Positions 1 through 9,163 of a stretch of 11,040 nucleotides of DNA are shown here, piece by piece. Both the position numbers and the translations under genes were made by a program. A model generated the notes under the pieces. The model was not told the DNA's origin. It saw only the letters and a program-made list of their open reading frames with translations, and ran no database searches. Each line of letters opens with the position of its first letter. Position 1 is the first letter of the stretch. The DNA comes from Clostridium sp. CAG:609. Its GTDB lineage: Bacteria; Bacillota_I; Bacilli_A; RF39; UBA660. Location: positions 1 through 11,040 of the forward strand of contig FR903527.1 in assembly GCA_000438075.1 (NCBI GenBank). Direction: 5' to 3'.

Positions 1-2
1 GT

Positions 3-8
3 TATAAT
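3..8 (+). promoter_or_regulatory. Putative -10 box (TATAAT) of the addBA operon
   Basis: A perfect TATAAT hexamer lies 22 bases before the addB ATG, just upstream of its ribosome binding site (TGAGGT, 18-23). Transcription would start near 14-16, giving a very short leader. The -35 box would lie before the window, so the promoter cannot be fully judged. TATAAT is also common by chance in DNA this AT-rich. Confidence 0.45.
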
Positions 9-29
9 TATTTTAGTTGAGGTATAAAG

Positions 30-2354
30 ATGGAAATAGTTATAACAAGTAATAATAATAAAATGAATTTATTAAAGAAATTTTTAAAAGAAAAAAGGTT
101 TAATAAATATAAATTTTATACTATGAATGAATTTAAAAAGAATATGTGTTTTGATTATAACGATGAGGCTTTAGAATACATAGTTAGTAAGTATCATGTT
201 AATTTAAATATAGCTAAAATATATATGGATAATATGTATTTTTTAGATGATGTTGATAATGAAAAGATAAAGTTTTTAAATAATTTGAAGAATGAGCTTA
301 TTAATAATAAGTTACTTATTATTAATGATGCTTTTAAAAAATATATAGTTAGTAAAAAAATAATTATATATAATTATGAACTTACTAAAGAAGATAAAAA
401 AGTATTAAATGGATTAGATTATGAAATAGTTAATAATTATAACAATTATGTACCTGTTGTTTATGAAGCTAAAGATATAGATACAGAGATTGAATTTGTT
501 ACTAGAAAAATACTAGAGACTATTAATAGTGGGGTAAGTATAGATAATATTAAATTAATTGTTAATAGTGAATATCAAAATAAAATTAAGTTTTATTTTG
601 ATATGTTTAATATATCAATTAATTTAAGTAGTAGTAGTTCTATGTATAGTTTAAGTATTAGTAAAGAGTTTTTAGATATGTATGATGATAATAGTATAGA
701 TAGTATTATAGAATATTTATCTAAGAGTTATAAGAATGTAAATGATTTAGTAGATGTAATAAATAAATCTAGTTTAGTGGAAGATAAATTTATTAGAAAA
801 GAATTTATTATAAGGGATTTAAAAAACACATATGTTAAAAGTGTTACTTATACTCATGGAGTAACTAAAGCTAGTATTAGTGATGCATTTAGTGATGAAG
901 ATTATGTATATTTACTTGGGTTTAATCAAAATGTTTATCCGAAAGTTTATAGAGATGATGAGTATTTAAGTGATGCTTTAAAAGAGATGCTTGGTATTGA
1001 TACAAGTTTAGATAAGCAAAGATATGAGCGAAGTGTAATACTTAATGGTATAAAGAATATAAAGAATTTAATTATAACATATTCTTTATTTAATGATAAA
1101 GTATTGTATCCTTCTAATTTAATTGATGAGCTTGGGGTAGTTCCTGAGACTATAAATATAGATGAGAAAATCTCATATAGCAGGAATTATACTAATTTGT
1201 TATATGCAAAAGATTTAGATAATTTATATAAGTTTAACATGGAAGGAAAGTATTTAAAACTATATCAAAATAATTTAAATATTAAATATAGAGAATATAA
1301 TAATAAATTTAGTTATATTGATAATTTTAAACTAAAAGAAAGATTAGAAGATGGACTAACTTTATCATATACAACACTTGAAAATTATTCTTTATGTGGT
1401 TTTAAATATTATCTAAGTAATATATTAAATTTAAATATATATGAAGAGAGTTTTAAAACTATACTTGGTAATATAACACATTATGTTTTACAACATGGAC
1501 TTACAAGTGATATAGATGTTGGTAAGTATATAGAAAAGTATGTAAGTGAAAGTGACTTTGTTTTTAAAGATAAAGAGTTGTTTTATTTGGACATTTTAAA
1601 AAATGAGTTAGAGTTTGTTCTTGCATATTTAAAAAGAATGCAAGAGTCTAGTGGGTTAAAAAATTATGAATTTGAAGTATCACTGACGAAAGAAAAAGTA
1701 ATAGATGGTATAGATGTAATATTTAAAGGTTTTATAGATAAGTTAATGTATGGTTATAAGAATAATAAATTAACTATAGCAGTAGTAGATTATAAGACTG
1801 GTGAAAAAAGTGTTAAATTAGATTTACTTAAGTATGGTATTAATTTACAATTACCAATATATTTGTATTTATTAAAAAATAATGAAAAGTATAAAGATGC
1901 TTATATAGCTGGTTTTTATATAGAAAAGGTACTTAATAATGTGTTAAATAAAGATTTAAAGAAAAGTATAGAAGTACAAAAAGAAGAAAATATTAGGTTA
2001 TCTGGTTTTACAAATAGTGATGTTGATATAATTGAGGTTTTAGATCATAATTATAAAGATGGTAAAATGATTAAGAATTTAAGATTTAAAAGTGATGGAA
2101 GTTTTTATGCATCAAGTAATGTTTTATCGAATGATGAAATGGATGATTTAGTTAGTAAAATAGATATATTAATAAATAATACAATTAAAAGTATAGAAAA
2201 TGGAGAATTTAATATTAATCCGAAAGTTTATAAAAAGAAAAATATTTCATGTGAATATTGTAATTTTAAAGATATTTGTTTTGTACAAAAAGATGATGAA
2301 GTAGTGTTGGAGGATAAAGATGAAGTGGACGACGGAACAACAGTTAGCAATTGA
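30..2354 (+). CDS. addB: AddB/RexB-type subunit of the AddAB helicase-nuclease (short form)
   Basis: This is probably the AddB/RexB subunit, which with AddA resects double-strand breaks for RecA-dependent repair in the cytoplasm. Seen directly: a helicase-like middle region around residues 265-370, including a 'YLLGFNQNVYP' segment typical of AddB, and a C-terminal PD-(D/E)XK nuclease with H484, D570 and D587-Y-K589. Cysteines C456, C741, C744 and C750 match the spaced set that binds the 4Fe-4S cluster in AddB. The start ATG at 30 follows TGAGGT at 18-23 with a 6-base spacer. At 774 residues it is clearly shorter than usual AddB (about 1,150), and no Walker A motif is visible in the N-terminus, so the ATP-binding role is probably lost, as in RexB. 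It contains no Trp. The last 35 bases overlap addA, implying coupled translation. Confidence 0.87.
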   Translation: MEIVITSNNNKMNLLKKFLKEKRFNKYKFYTMNEFKKNMCFDYNDEALEYIVSKYHVNLNIAKIYMDNMYFLDDVDNEKIKFLNNLKNELINNKLLIINDAFKKYIVSKKIIIYNYELTKEDKKVLNGLDYEIVNNYNNYVPVVYEAKDIDTEIEFVTRKILETINSGVSIDNIKLIVNSEYQNKIKFYFDMFNISINLSSSSSMYSLSISKEFLDMYDDNSIDSIIEYLSKSYKNVNDLVDVINKSSLVEDKFIRKEFIIRDLKNTYVKSVTYTHGVTKASISDAFSDEDYVYLLGFNQNVYPKVYRDDEYLSDALKEMLGIDTSLDKQRYERSVILNGIKNIKNLIITYSLFNDKVLYPSNLIDELGVVPETINIDEKISYSRNYTNLLYAKDLDNLYKFNMEGKYLKLYQNNLNIKYREYNNKFSYIDNFKLKERLEDGLTLSYTTLENYSLCGFKYYLSNILNLNIYEESFKTILGNITHYVLQHGLTSDIDVGKYIEKYVSESDFVFKDKELFYLDILKNELEFVLAYLKRMQESSGLKNYEFEVSLTKEKVIDGIDVIFKGFIDKLMYGYKNNKLTIAVVDYKTGEKSVKLDLLKYGINLQLPIYLYLLKNNEKYKDAYIAGFYIEKVLNNVLNKDLKKSIEVQKEENIRLSGFTNSDVDIIEVLDHNYKDGKMIKNLRFKSDGSFYASSNVLSNDEMDDLVSKIDILINNTIKSIENGEFNINPKVYKKKNISCEYCNFKDICFVQKDDEVVLEDKDEVDDGTTVSN

Positions 2355-5300
2355 AATGGATGGATCAAATATAATTGTATCAGCTGGAGCAGGTTCAGGT
2401 AAAACAGCAGTATTATCTGAGAGAGTATTACAAAAAGTATTAAATGGAGTTGATATAAGAAAAATCCTTATTTTAACATTTACTAATGAAGCAGCAGGAG
2501 AAATGTCTGCAAGAATTAGAAAAAAAATAAAAAAAAGTGGTTTAAAAGAACAACTTGAATATTTAGATTCAGCATATATTACTACATTTGATGCATATGC
2601 ACTTTCTTTAGTTAAAAAATATCATTATGTACTTAATATAAATAAAGATATAAAGATAATTGATACATCGATTATAAATATAGAAAGAAAACGTCTACTT
2701 GATAAAATATTTGATGAATTTTATCAAGAGAAAGATTTAGATTTTTTAAACTTTGTTAAAACATTTACTATGAGAGATGATGAAGTATTAAAAAATGATA
2801 TATTAAATATAAATGATGGTATTGATTTAAAGTATGATAAGAATGAATATTTAGATAATTATATAGAAAATTTTTATAATAAAGAATATGTTAATAAGAT
2901 ATTTAATGACTACTTTAAATATTTGAGTGAACTTGTTGATAATTTTGAGACTGATGTAATGAGTTTAGAAAACTATATGGAAAGTGATGCATATATAAGT
3001 ATATATGATAGTGTATCTAAGATATTTAGACCAAAGACTTATGATGATTTATATAAACATAGAGATATAAAATTAGGTAGATTTAAAGGTTTAGATGAAG
3101 ATGGTGTATTTTTAAAAGAAAGAGTTAAAGATAGTCTAGAAAAAATAAAATCATTAATAATATATAGTAGAGAAGATATAATAAAGTATTATTTAAGTAC
3201 AAAAGATTATGTTAAAGTAATAATTAAAGTAATAAAGAAATTAGATGAATATCTAAATAATTATAAAATAAGTAATGGTGTATTTGAGTTTAGTGATATA
3301 GCTAAGATGGCAATAAAGTTAGTTAAAGAAAATAAATATATTAAAGATGAAATAAAGTATTATTTTAATGAAATAATGATAGATGAGTATCAAGATACAA
3401 GTGATTTACAGGAAATCTTTATTAGGGAAATAGAAAATGATAATGTTTATATGGTAGGTGATATAAAACAATCTATTTATAGATTTAGAAATGCTAATCC
3501 TTTGATATTTAAAAATAAGTATGATAATTATAGTAAAAATATTGGGGGAAGAAAAATTGATTTAATGAAGAACTTTAGAAGTAGAAGTGAAGTTTTAAAT
3601 AATATAAATGAAATATTTAATTTACTTATGATTAAAGATTTAGGGGGTATAGATTATACTGATAATCATGAGATGATTTATGGTAATGAGACATATATAG
3701 AGTTATGTAAAAATGAATATAACAATAATTTAGAGATACTTACTTATAATGATGAGGGTAAAGAGTTTTCTAAAGATGAAATAGAAGCTTTTGCTATTGC
3801 AAATGATATTAAGAAAAAAGTAAGTGATGGTTATTTAGTTGCTGATTTTGATATTGGGAGATTACGTAAGTCAAATTATAGTGATTATTGCATTATTTTA
3901 GATCGTGGAAGTAGTATGCCACTTTTTAAAAAAGTTTTTGAGTATTTTCACATACCTATGGAAATTTATCAAGATAATAATTTAATGAATGAAACAGAAA
4001 TTTATATTATCAAAAATATTATTAATTTAATTATTAATATATCAAAGAAGATATTTAATAAAGAAACAAGGTATTATTTTACGAGTGTTGCAAGAAGTTA
4101 CTTAGGGAATATGAGTGATGAAGAAATATATGAAGCTTTGGAAGAAAATAAGATGTTTAAAAGTGAAGTATATAATATATGTAATGATTTAGCAAAAACA
4201 TTAGATAATGAAACACCATCAACAATACTTGAAAAAATAATAAATAGATTTGATATATATAATAAACTTATTTTAGTTGGTAATGTTGATGCAGGTATTA
4301 AAAGAATAAATTATTTACTTGATTTAGCAAAGAATATTGAATCTTTGGGTTATACAGTAGAAGATTTTAATACATATTTAAAAACTTTGGTTGATATTAA
4401 ACAAGATATTACATATAAAGAAGCTAAGTCTGGTAGTGTTTCCGTTAAAATGATGAATATTCATAAATCTAAGGGGTTAGAATTTCCAGTTTGTTATTTT
4501 ACTGGGTTTAAAAAAGATTTTAATTTGAGAGATTTACAAAATAGATTTATGTTTGATAAGACTTATGGGATAATTACTCCGTTTTATAGTGATGGATTAG
4601 GTGTTACTTTTGTAAAAGAATTAATTAAAAGAGATACTATACTTGAAGAAATTGCTGAGAAAATTAGATTATTTTATGTAGCTTTAACTAGAGCAAAAGA
4701 AAAAATGATTATGGTTATGCCTGAGGTTAAAGAATACCCTCATGATAAACCAGATTTTTATGAAGAATCTAAGTATCGTTCGTTTTATTCGTTTTTATCT
4801 TCAATTGCAGGAGCTATGAAAAAATATATGTATGGAATTGATTTAAATAGTCTTGGGTTAACTAAAGATTATGAATTTAGTAGAGCAATAAGTAAGAATA
4901 TGAATGATAAAGTAAGTGATAAAATTAATTTTGTGGATGTCGTAATAGATAGTGAAGAAATAGAAGTTGCTAAAGCATCTAAAAGAGTTGAAAAAATACT
5001 TGATAAAAATAATGCAAAGTTACTTATGTATGGAACAAGCTTGCATGAATCCTTAGAATATGCAACATTTAGTGATACCAATAATACTTTAGTAAATGAT
5101 TTAAGAAAATATTTTGATTTTGATAATGCCAAAGTGTACCAAGAATTAGAGTTTTTATATGATTCTGATAAAACATATCATGGGATAATAGATTTAATGC
5201 TCGAATATAGTGATAAAGTTATTATAATTGATTATAAACTTAAAAATATAAATGAAGAAGATTATGTTAAGCAATTACATGTATATTCAGATTATGTTAA

Positions 5301-5373
5301 AAATATAACAAAAAAAGATGTTAAATTATATTTGTATTCTATACTTGAAAAAAGTATTAAAGAGATTATATAA
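2320..5373 (+). CDS. addA: AddA: UvrD-family helicase-nuclease subunit of AddAB
   Basis: AddA is the ATP-driven 3'-5' helicase and nuclease subunit that unwinds and degrades DNA ends with AddB. All superfamily 1A helicase motifs are visible: Q-type motif (TTEQQLAI, residues 4-11), Walker A AGAGSGKT (22-29), motif Ia TFTNEAAGEM (53-62), Walker B DEYQDTSDLQ (355-364), motif III GDIKQSIYRFRNA (380-392), motif IV NFRSR (418-422), motif V IHKSKGLEFP (714-723) and motif VI LFYVALTRAKEKM (784-796). The C-terminal RecB-like nuclease has H909, D958 and D971-Y-K973, so both activities look intact. At 1,017 residues it is somewhat shorter than typical AddA (about 1,200). ATG 2320 sits 6 bases after GGAGG (2309-2313), inside the end of addB. 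The pair is a standard addB-addA unit. Confidence 0.95.
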   Translation: MKWTTEQQLAIEMDGSNIIVSAGAGSGKTAVLSERVLQKVLNGVDIRKILILTFTNEAAGEMSARIRKKIKKSGLKEQLEYLDSAYITTFDAYALSLVKKYHYVLNINKDIKIIDTSIINIERKRLLDKIFDEFYQEKDLDFLNFVKTFTMRDDEVLKNDILNINDGIDLKYDKNEYLDNYIENFYNKEYVNKIFNDYFKYLSELVDNFETDVMSLENYMESDAYISIYDSVSKIFRPKTYDDLYKHRDIKLGRFKGLDEDGVFLKERVKDSLEKIKSLIIYSREDIIKYYLSTKDYVKVIIKVIKKLDEYLNNYKISNGVFEFSDIAKMAIKLVKENKYIKDEIKYYFNEIMIDEYQDTSDLQEIFIREIENDNVYMVGDIKQSIYRFRNANPLIFKNKYDNYSKNIGGRKIDLMKNFRSRSEVLNNINEIFNLLMIKDLGGIDYTDNHEMIYGNETYIELCKNEYNNNLEILTYNDEGKEFSKDEIEAFAIANDIKKKVSDGYLVADFDIGRLRKSNYSDYCIILDRGSSMPLFKKVFEYFHIPMEIYQDNNLMNETEIYIIKNIINLIINISKKIFNKETRYYFTSVARSYLGNMSDEEIYEALEENKMFKSEVYNICNDLAKTLDNETPSTILEKIINRFDIYNKLILVGNVDAGIKRINYLLDLAKNIESLGYTVEDFNTYLKTLVDIKQDITYKEAKSGSVSVKMMNIHKSKGLEFPVCYFTGFKKDFNLRDLQNRFMFDKTYGIITPFYSDGLGVTFVKELIKRDTILEEIAEKIRLFYVALTRAKEKMIMVMPEVKEYPHDKPDFYEESKYRSFYSFLSSIAGAMKKYMYGIDLNSLGLTKDYEFSRAISKNMNDKVSDKINFVDVVIDSEEIEVAKASKRVEKILDKNNAKLLMYGTSLHESLEYATFSDTNNTLVNDLRKYFDFDNAKVYQELEFLYDSDKTYHGIIDLMLEYSDKVIIIDYKLKNINEEDYVKQLHVYSDYVKNITKKDVKLYLYSILEKSIKEII

Positions 5374-5394
5374 TATAAGAAAGGAAGTGATATA

Positions 5395-6570
5395 GTGAAA
5401 ATTGCTATAATTGGGGCAGGTGCTAGTGGACTTCTTGCAAGTATTATTGCAAGTGACTGGGGGTATGTTGATGTTTATGAAAAAAATAATACTGCAGGTA
5501 AAAAGTTACTTCTTACGGGTTCTGGTAAATGTAATATAGGTAATATGGATAATGATATTAAACATTATCATTCAAGTAATATGGATCTTTTAAAAAAAAT
5601 GAAACTAGAAGAAAAAATTAAAGATGTAAAAAAATTACTTGAGGGTTTTGGTATTATTTTAAAAAATAAGAATGGTTATCTATATCCATATAGTGAAAAA
5701 AGTAGTAGTGTTAAATCTTGTCTTCTAGCAAATGCTAGAGTTAGAGGAGTTAATTTTTATTATGATGTTTTTGTTGATAATATAATTAAAAATAAAAATA
5801 AGTTTATTATTAATGGGAATACTTATGATAAAGTTATTATTACTACGGGTGGTAAATCTTATGAGAAGACTGGAAGTGATGGATATGGTTATAAATTAGC
5901 GGAATGTTTTAATCATAATATAATTAAAACATATCCATCACTGGTTGGATTAAAAACAAATACTGGGTATGAAAAAGATTTATTTGGTGTTAGAACTACT
6001 GTAGATTTATCACTTTATGTAGATGGTTCTTTAGTAAAAAAAGAATCTGGTGAACTTCAGTTTACTAAGGATGGTTTAAGTGGTATATGTATATTTAATT
6101 TAAGTAGAGATGTAAATAAGTATTTAGAAGAAAATAGGTGTGTTGAAATAGGTATTAATTTTGTTCCATGGTATAAGAGTGATAAAATACTTTATAAAAA
6201 TTATGAGTTATCTAGTGTTTTAGATGGTTTCTTAGATTATAAATTAAGTAATGTATTACTTGATATAGCAAAAGTTAAACATGATAAGCGTTATGATGAA
6301 TTAAGTAAGATAGAAAAAAATAGATTAATAAATGTACTTACAAATAAAAGAGTAAAAATTTTTGATACTAATTCATTTAATGAAGCACAAGTTACTAGTG
6401 GAGGTGTTGATTTATCGGATGTTAATCCATATACTTTAGAGTCTAGACTTGTAAGTGGCTTATATTTTGCTGGGGAAATACTAGATATAGATGGAGATTG
6501 TGGAGGTTATAACTTAACTATTGCTTTTGTTACAGCTTTAATTGCCGGAGGTTTTTATGATAAGAATTAA
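5395..6570 (+). CDS. HI0933/BaiN-family FAD-dependent oxidoreductase
   Basis: This is a flavoprotein of the HI0933 family, annotated variously as BaiN-like, YhiN-like or aminoacetone oxidase family. The FAD-binding Rossmann motif GAGASG (G7, G9, G12) is followed by an acidic residue at the end of the second strand (E29). The family motif TGSGKCNIGN lies at 41-50, TTGGKSYEKTG at 150-160, TSGGVDLSDV at 334-343, and a C-terminal FAD contact GLYFAGEILDIDGDCGGYN at 355-373. At 391 residues it has the usual length and looks complete. The start is GTG at 5395, preceded by AAGGAAGTG at 5381-5389. It follows addA after 21 bases with no terminator, so it is probably co-transcribed. The physiological substrate is not known for most members, and the BaiN bile-acid role should not be assumed here. 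Confidence 0.9.
   Translation: MKIAIIGAGASGLLASIIASDWGYVDVYEKNNTAGKKLLLTGSGKCNIGNMDNDIKHYHSSNMDLLKKMKLEEKIKDVKKLLEGFGIILKNKNGYLYPYSEKSSSVKSCLLANARVRGVNFYYDVFVDNIIKNKNKFIINGNTYDKVIITTGGKSYEKTGSDGYGYKLAECFNHNIIKTYPSLVGLKTNTGYEKDLFGVRTTVDLSLYVDGSLVKKESGELQFTKDGLSGICIFNLSRDVNKYLEENRCVEIGINFVPWYKSDKILYKNYELSSVLDGFLDYKLSNVLLDIAKVKHDKRYDELSKIEKNRLINVLTNKRVKIFDTNSFNEAQVTSGGVDLSDVNPYTLESRLVSGLYFAGEILDIDGDCGGYNLTIAFVTALIAGGFYDKN
6547..6551 (+). promoter_or_regulatory. Ribosome binding site fixing the start of the next gene at ATG 6557
   Basis: GGAGG at 6547-6551 is followed by five bases and then ATG at 6557. A longer reading from TTG 6542 would place this site inside the gene, so ATG 6557 is the better start. 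The site lies inside the last codons of the upstream flavoprotein gene, suggesting translational coupling. Confidence 0.8.
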
Positions 6571-8116
6571 AGGTGTTAGGGTTAGTATTGAAGAAGTTAT
6601 AGATTATAAAAAAGTAATAGCTAAGAAGCTTAAAGTAAATAAAGAAGATATAAAATTATATAAAATACATAAAAAATCAATTGATGCAAGAAATAAGATG
6701 ATGTTTTCATATGTATTTGATTTTGATGTAGAGATAGATAATGAAGATAGGTATTTAGATAATAATATTGTTAAAGTTGAAAAGGAAGAATATGTATTAC
6801 CTAGTCAAGGTAGTGAAACAATAAATAATAGAGTATATGTTGTTGGAGCTGGACCTGCGGGATTATTTGCTGCTTTAAAGCTAGCAACATATGGCTATAA
6901 GCCAATAGTCATTGATAGAGGACAAACTCTTTTAGAAAGAATAAAAACTATAAATGACTTATGGGAAAATAATAAATTAAATGAAGAATCTAATGTATGT
7001 TTTGGTGAAGGTGGAGCTGGTACATTTAGTGATGGTAAGTTAAATACTTTAGTAAAAGATAAATATTTTAGAATGAAGGAAGTGTTTAAGACTTTTGTAG
7101 AATGTGGAGCACCAGAAGAGATTATGTATGATAGTAAACCTCATATTGGAACTGATATATTAAGAAATGTTATCATTAATTTAAGAGAAAAAATTATATC
7201 TTTAGGGGGAGAATTTAAATTTAATTCTAAACTAGAAGATATTATAATTAAAGATGGTAAGTTAGAATCAATTATAGTTAATAAAGAAATTATTCCATGT
7301 AATATACTTATTTTAGCAATAGGTCATTCTGCTAAAGATACATTTAATATGTTATATGAAAAGAAATTAAATATGGAATCTAAGCCTTTTGCTGTAGGTC
7401 TTAGAATAATTCATCCTCAAGAAATGATTAATGAAAACCAGTATCCGATTAATTATAAGTTTTTACCAAGTGCATCATATAAATTAACTTACAATAGTAA
7501 ATCAAAACATGGGGTATATAGTTTTTGTATGTGTCCCGGAGGTTATGTAGTAAATACAAGCACTAATAAAAATAGATTATGTATTAATGGAATGAGTAAT
7601 TATAAAAGGGATTCTGGATATGCAAATAGTGCAATTATTGTAACTGTAGGTCCAGATATTTATGGAAATAATACATTAGATGGTTTGAAGTTTCAATCAA
7701 AATTGGAAGAAAATGCATATATGTTAGGTAATGATTTTATTCCAGTTCAAAGGTATGTTGATTATAAAATACATAAAATATCTGACAATATAGAAAGTGA
7801 TGCATTTAAAGGTAATATTAAGTGTGCTGATTTAAATAAAATATTTCCAGATATTATAAATGAAAACTTAAAAGAAGGAATAGATTATTTTGATAATAAG
7901 ATAAAGGAATTTAATGGGGATAGTGCAATACTTGCTGGAGTTGAATCTCGAACTAGCAGTCCGATTAGAATTTTAAGAGATGAATTTTTAGAATCAAATA
8001 TAAAAGGTATTTATCCATGTGGTGAAGGTGCTGGTTATGCTGGAGGTATTACAACAAGTGCAATGGATGGTATTAAAGTATTTGAAAGTATTTATAAAAG
8101 ATATAAAAATAATTAA
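6557..8116 (+). CDS. COG2509-type FAD-dependent dehydrogenase
   Basis: This is a 519-residue uncharacterised flavoprotein of the type annotated as 'NAD(P)/FAD-dependent oxidoreductase' or 'FAD-dependent protein' (COG2509). Residues 1 to about 90 form a small charged N-terminal domain. The Rossmann FAD motif GAGPAG follows (G97, G99, G102), then CFGEGGAGTFSDGKL (148-162), which is diagnostic of the family. A C-terminal pair, ESRTSSPIRI (463-472) and GEGAGYAGGITTSAMDG (489-505), carries the second FAD contact. It looks complete. The ATG start is set by GGAGG at 6547-6551, giving a 14-bp overlap with the preceding flavoprotein gene, so the two are probably co-translated. The reaction and substrate are unknown for the family. 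It is the last gene before the terminator at 8167-8201. Confidence 0.88.
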   Translation: MIRIKGVRVSIEEVIDYKKVIAKKLKVNKEDIKLYKIHKKSIDARNKMMFSYVFDFDVEIDNEDRYLDNNIVKVEKEEYVLPSQGSETINNRVYVVGAGPAGLFAALKLATYGYKPIVIDRGQTLLERIKTINDLWENNKLNEESNVCFGEGGAGTFSDGKLNTLVKDKYFRMKEVFKTFVECGAPEEIMYDSKPHIGTDILRNVIINLREKIISLGGEFKFNSKLEDIIIKDGKLESIIVNKEIIPCNILILAIGHSAKDTFNMLYEKKLNMESKPFAVGLRIIHPQEMINENQYPINYKFLPSASYKLTYNSKSKHGVYSFCMCPGGYVVNTSTNKNRLCINGMSNYKRDSGYANSAIIVTVGPDIYGNNTLDGLKFQSKLEENAYMLGNDFIPVQRYVDYKIHKISDNIESDAFKGNIKCADLNKIFPDIINENLKEGIDYFDNKIKEFNGDSAILAGVESRTSSPIRILRDEFLESNIKGIYPCGEGAGYAGGITTSAMDGIKVFESIYKRYKNN

Positions 8117-8146
8117 CATGTTTTATTAATAATCATAAGATATAGT

Positions 8147-8160
8147 ACATTATATAATGT
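8147..8160. promoter_or_regulatory. 14-bp perfect palindrome in the intergenic region
   Basis: ACATTATATAATGT is its own reverse complement. It lies between the COG2509-type gene and the terminator, and contains a TATAAT at 8153-8158. It could be an operator or a minor promoter, but A/T palindromes arise readily by chance here and no matching -35 box is seen. Confidence 0.2.
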
Positions 8161-8166
8161 TTAGAT

Positions 8167-8201
8167 AGAAAAAGATGAGGAAGCTTTCTTTTTCTTTTTT
8201 T
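8167..8201 (+). terminator. Intrinsic terminator ending the addBA-flavoprotein operon
   Basis: The left arm AGAAAAAGA (8167-8175) pairs perfectly with TCTTTTTCT (8187-8195). The 11-base loop contains AAGCT. A run of seven T covers 8195-8201. The stem is almost all A-T, so it may be leaky, but its place after the last operon gene and before the holA promoter fits a terminator. Confidence 0.6.
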
Positions 8202-8204
8202 GTA

Positions 8205-8213
8205 TGGTATAAT
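8205..8213 (+). promoter_or_regulatory. Extended -10 promoter of holA
   Basis: TGGTATAAT is a perfect extended -10 element (TGN plus TATAAT at 8208-8213). It sits 17 bases before the holA start and just ahead of its strong ribosome binding site GGAGGG (8221-8226). No good -35 box is found 17 bases upstream, where the terminator T-tract lies. This is tolerable because extended -10 promoters depend less on -35. Confidence 0.65.
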
Positions 8214-8230
8214 CTACTTAGGAGGGTGTT

Positions 8231-9163
8231 ATGAATTATTTAATTAGTGCAGAAAGTTATAGATTGATTGATAAAGAAATAAAAAAGATAGTTAAAGATA
8301 ATAATTATATTATTTTTAATATGTCAAAGTGTAGTATAAAAGAAGTAATCGAAGAAGCTTCATATTTTGGACTTGGTATAGATGAAAAATGGATTGTTGC
8401 AAGTAATGCTACATTTTTTGGAACTGAAAAACTAAGTGAAGAAGATAATAACTTACTACTTAATTACTTAAATAATTCAAATCCTAGTTCTCACATTATA
8501 TTTACAACATTAAATGGAATTGATTCTAAGAAAAAAATAGTTAAATGTATAAAAGAAAAAGGACATTTAATTAATATTAGTAAGATGGATAAAAGAGCTT
8601 TAAATGAAGTACTTAATTCATATTTAAGAAATTATAATTATAGTATGGATTATAAAACTGTTAATTATATAATGGATAATTCATTTAAGAATTTAGATAT
8701 TATGTTTAATGAATTAGATAAAGTTATGCTTTATTATGGGTTTCCTTGTGATATTAAATATAGTGATGTTGTAAAAATAGTGGGAGAAGAAAAAACTAAT
8801 AATAATTTTTTATTTGTGGATGCTGTTATAAATAAAGATTTAGGTAAAGCAATAAAGATATTTAATAATTTAAAGATATATAAAGTTGATGCAACTAGTT
8901 TAGTTATATTACTTGCTAGAGAATATAGATTAATGTATTATGTAAAAACGTTATATAATAAGTTAGGTATTAATGGATTAATTGACTACTTGCATATGCA
9001 AGAGTGGCAAATTAATAAATTATATAATAATGGTTTAAAGTATACAAATAATGAATTGTTAGATAATTTAGTTAGTTTAAGTAATATAGATGTTGGAATA
9101 AAGAAAGGTTTATTAGATAAAGATACATCTTTAATTTCTTTTTTAATGGATACTTGTAATTAG
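8231..9163 (+). CDS. holA: DNA polymerase III subunit delta (HolA)
   Basis: HolA is the delta subunit of the clamp loader; it opens the beta sliding clamp so that the DnaX complex can load it on primed DNA. The 310-residue sequence is divergent but shows family features. The N-terminal half contains FFGTEKLSEEDNNLL (62-76), a run of short hydrophobic strands (HIIFTT, 88-93) and a Lys-rich IDSKKKIVK segment. The C-terminal half has the helical NNFLFVDAVINKD segment (D197 within it) and an 'ILLAREYRLMYYVKTLY' helix typical of the collar domain. No Walker A motif is present, as expected for delta. It is slightly shorter than the usual 330-340 residues. The start follows GGAGGG by four bases. It has its own promoter after the upstream terminator, and no terminator is visible between it and the surface gene downstream. 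Confidence 0.85.
   Translation: MNYLISAESYRLIDKEIKKIVKDNNYIIFNMSKCSIKEVIEEASYFGLGIDEKWIVASNATFFGTEKLSEEDNNLLLNYLNNSNPSSHIIFTTLNGIDSKKKIVKCIKEKGHLINISKMDKRALNEVLNSYLRNYNYSMDYKTVNYIMDNSFKNLDIMFNELDKVMLYYGFPCDIKYSDVVKIVGEEKTNNNFLFVDAVINKDLGKAIKIFNNLKIYKVDATSLVILLAREYRLMYYVKTLYNKLGINGLIDYLHMQEWQINKLYNNGLKYTNNELLDNLVSLSNIDVGIKKGLLDKDTSLISFLMDTCN

Noticed and set aside
4869..5132. Minus-strand open frame of 87 codons
   Set aside because: It lies wholly inside addA on the opposite strand, has a low-complexity Ser/Leu-rich product and no recognised motif. The overlapped part of addA is well conserved.
6542..6556. Longer start (TTG 6542) for the COG2509-type gene
   Set aside because: GGAGG at 6547-6551 is correctly placed for ATG 6557 and would lie inside the gene if TTG were used.
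8117..8230. A tRNA, riboswitch or small gene in the intergenic region
   Set aside because: Only the palindrome, terminator and promoter described were found; there is no cloverleaf and no open frame with a ribosome binding site apart from holA.
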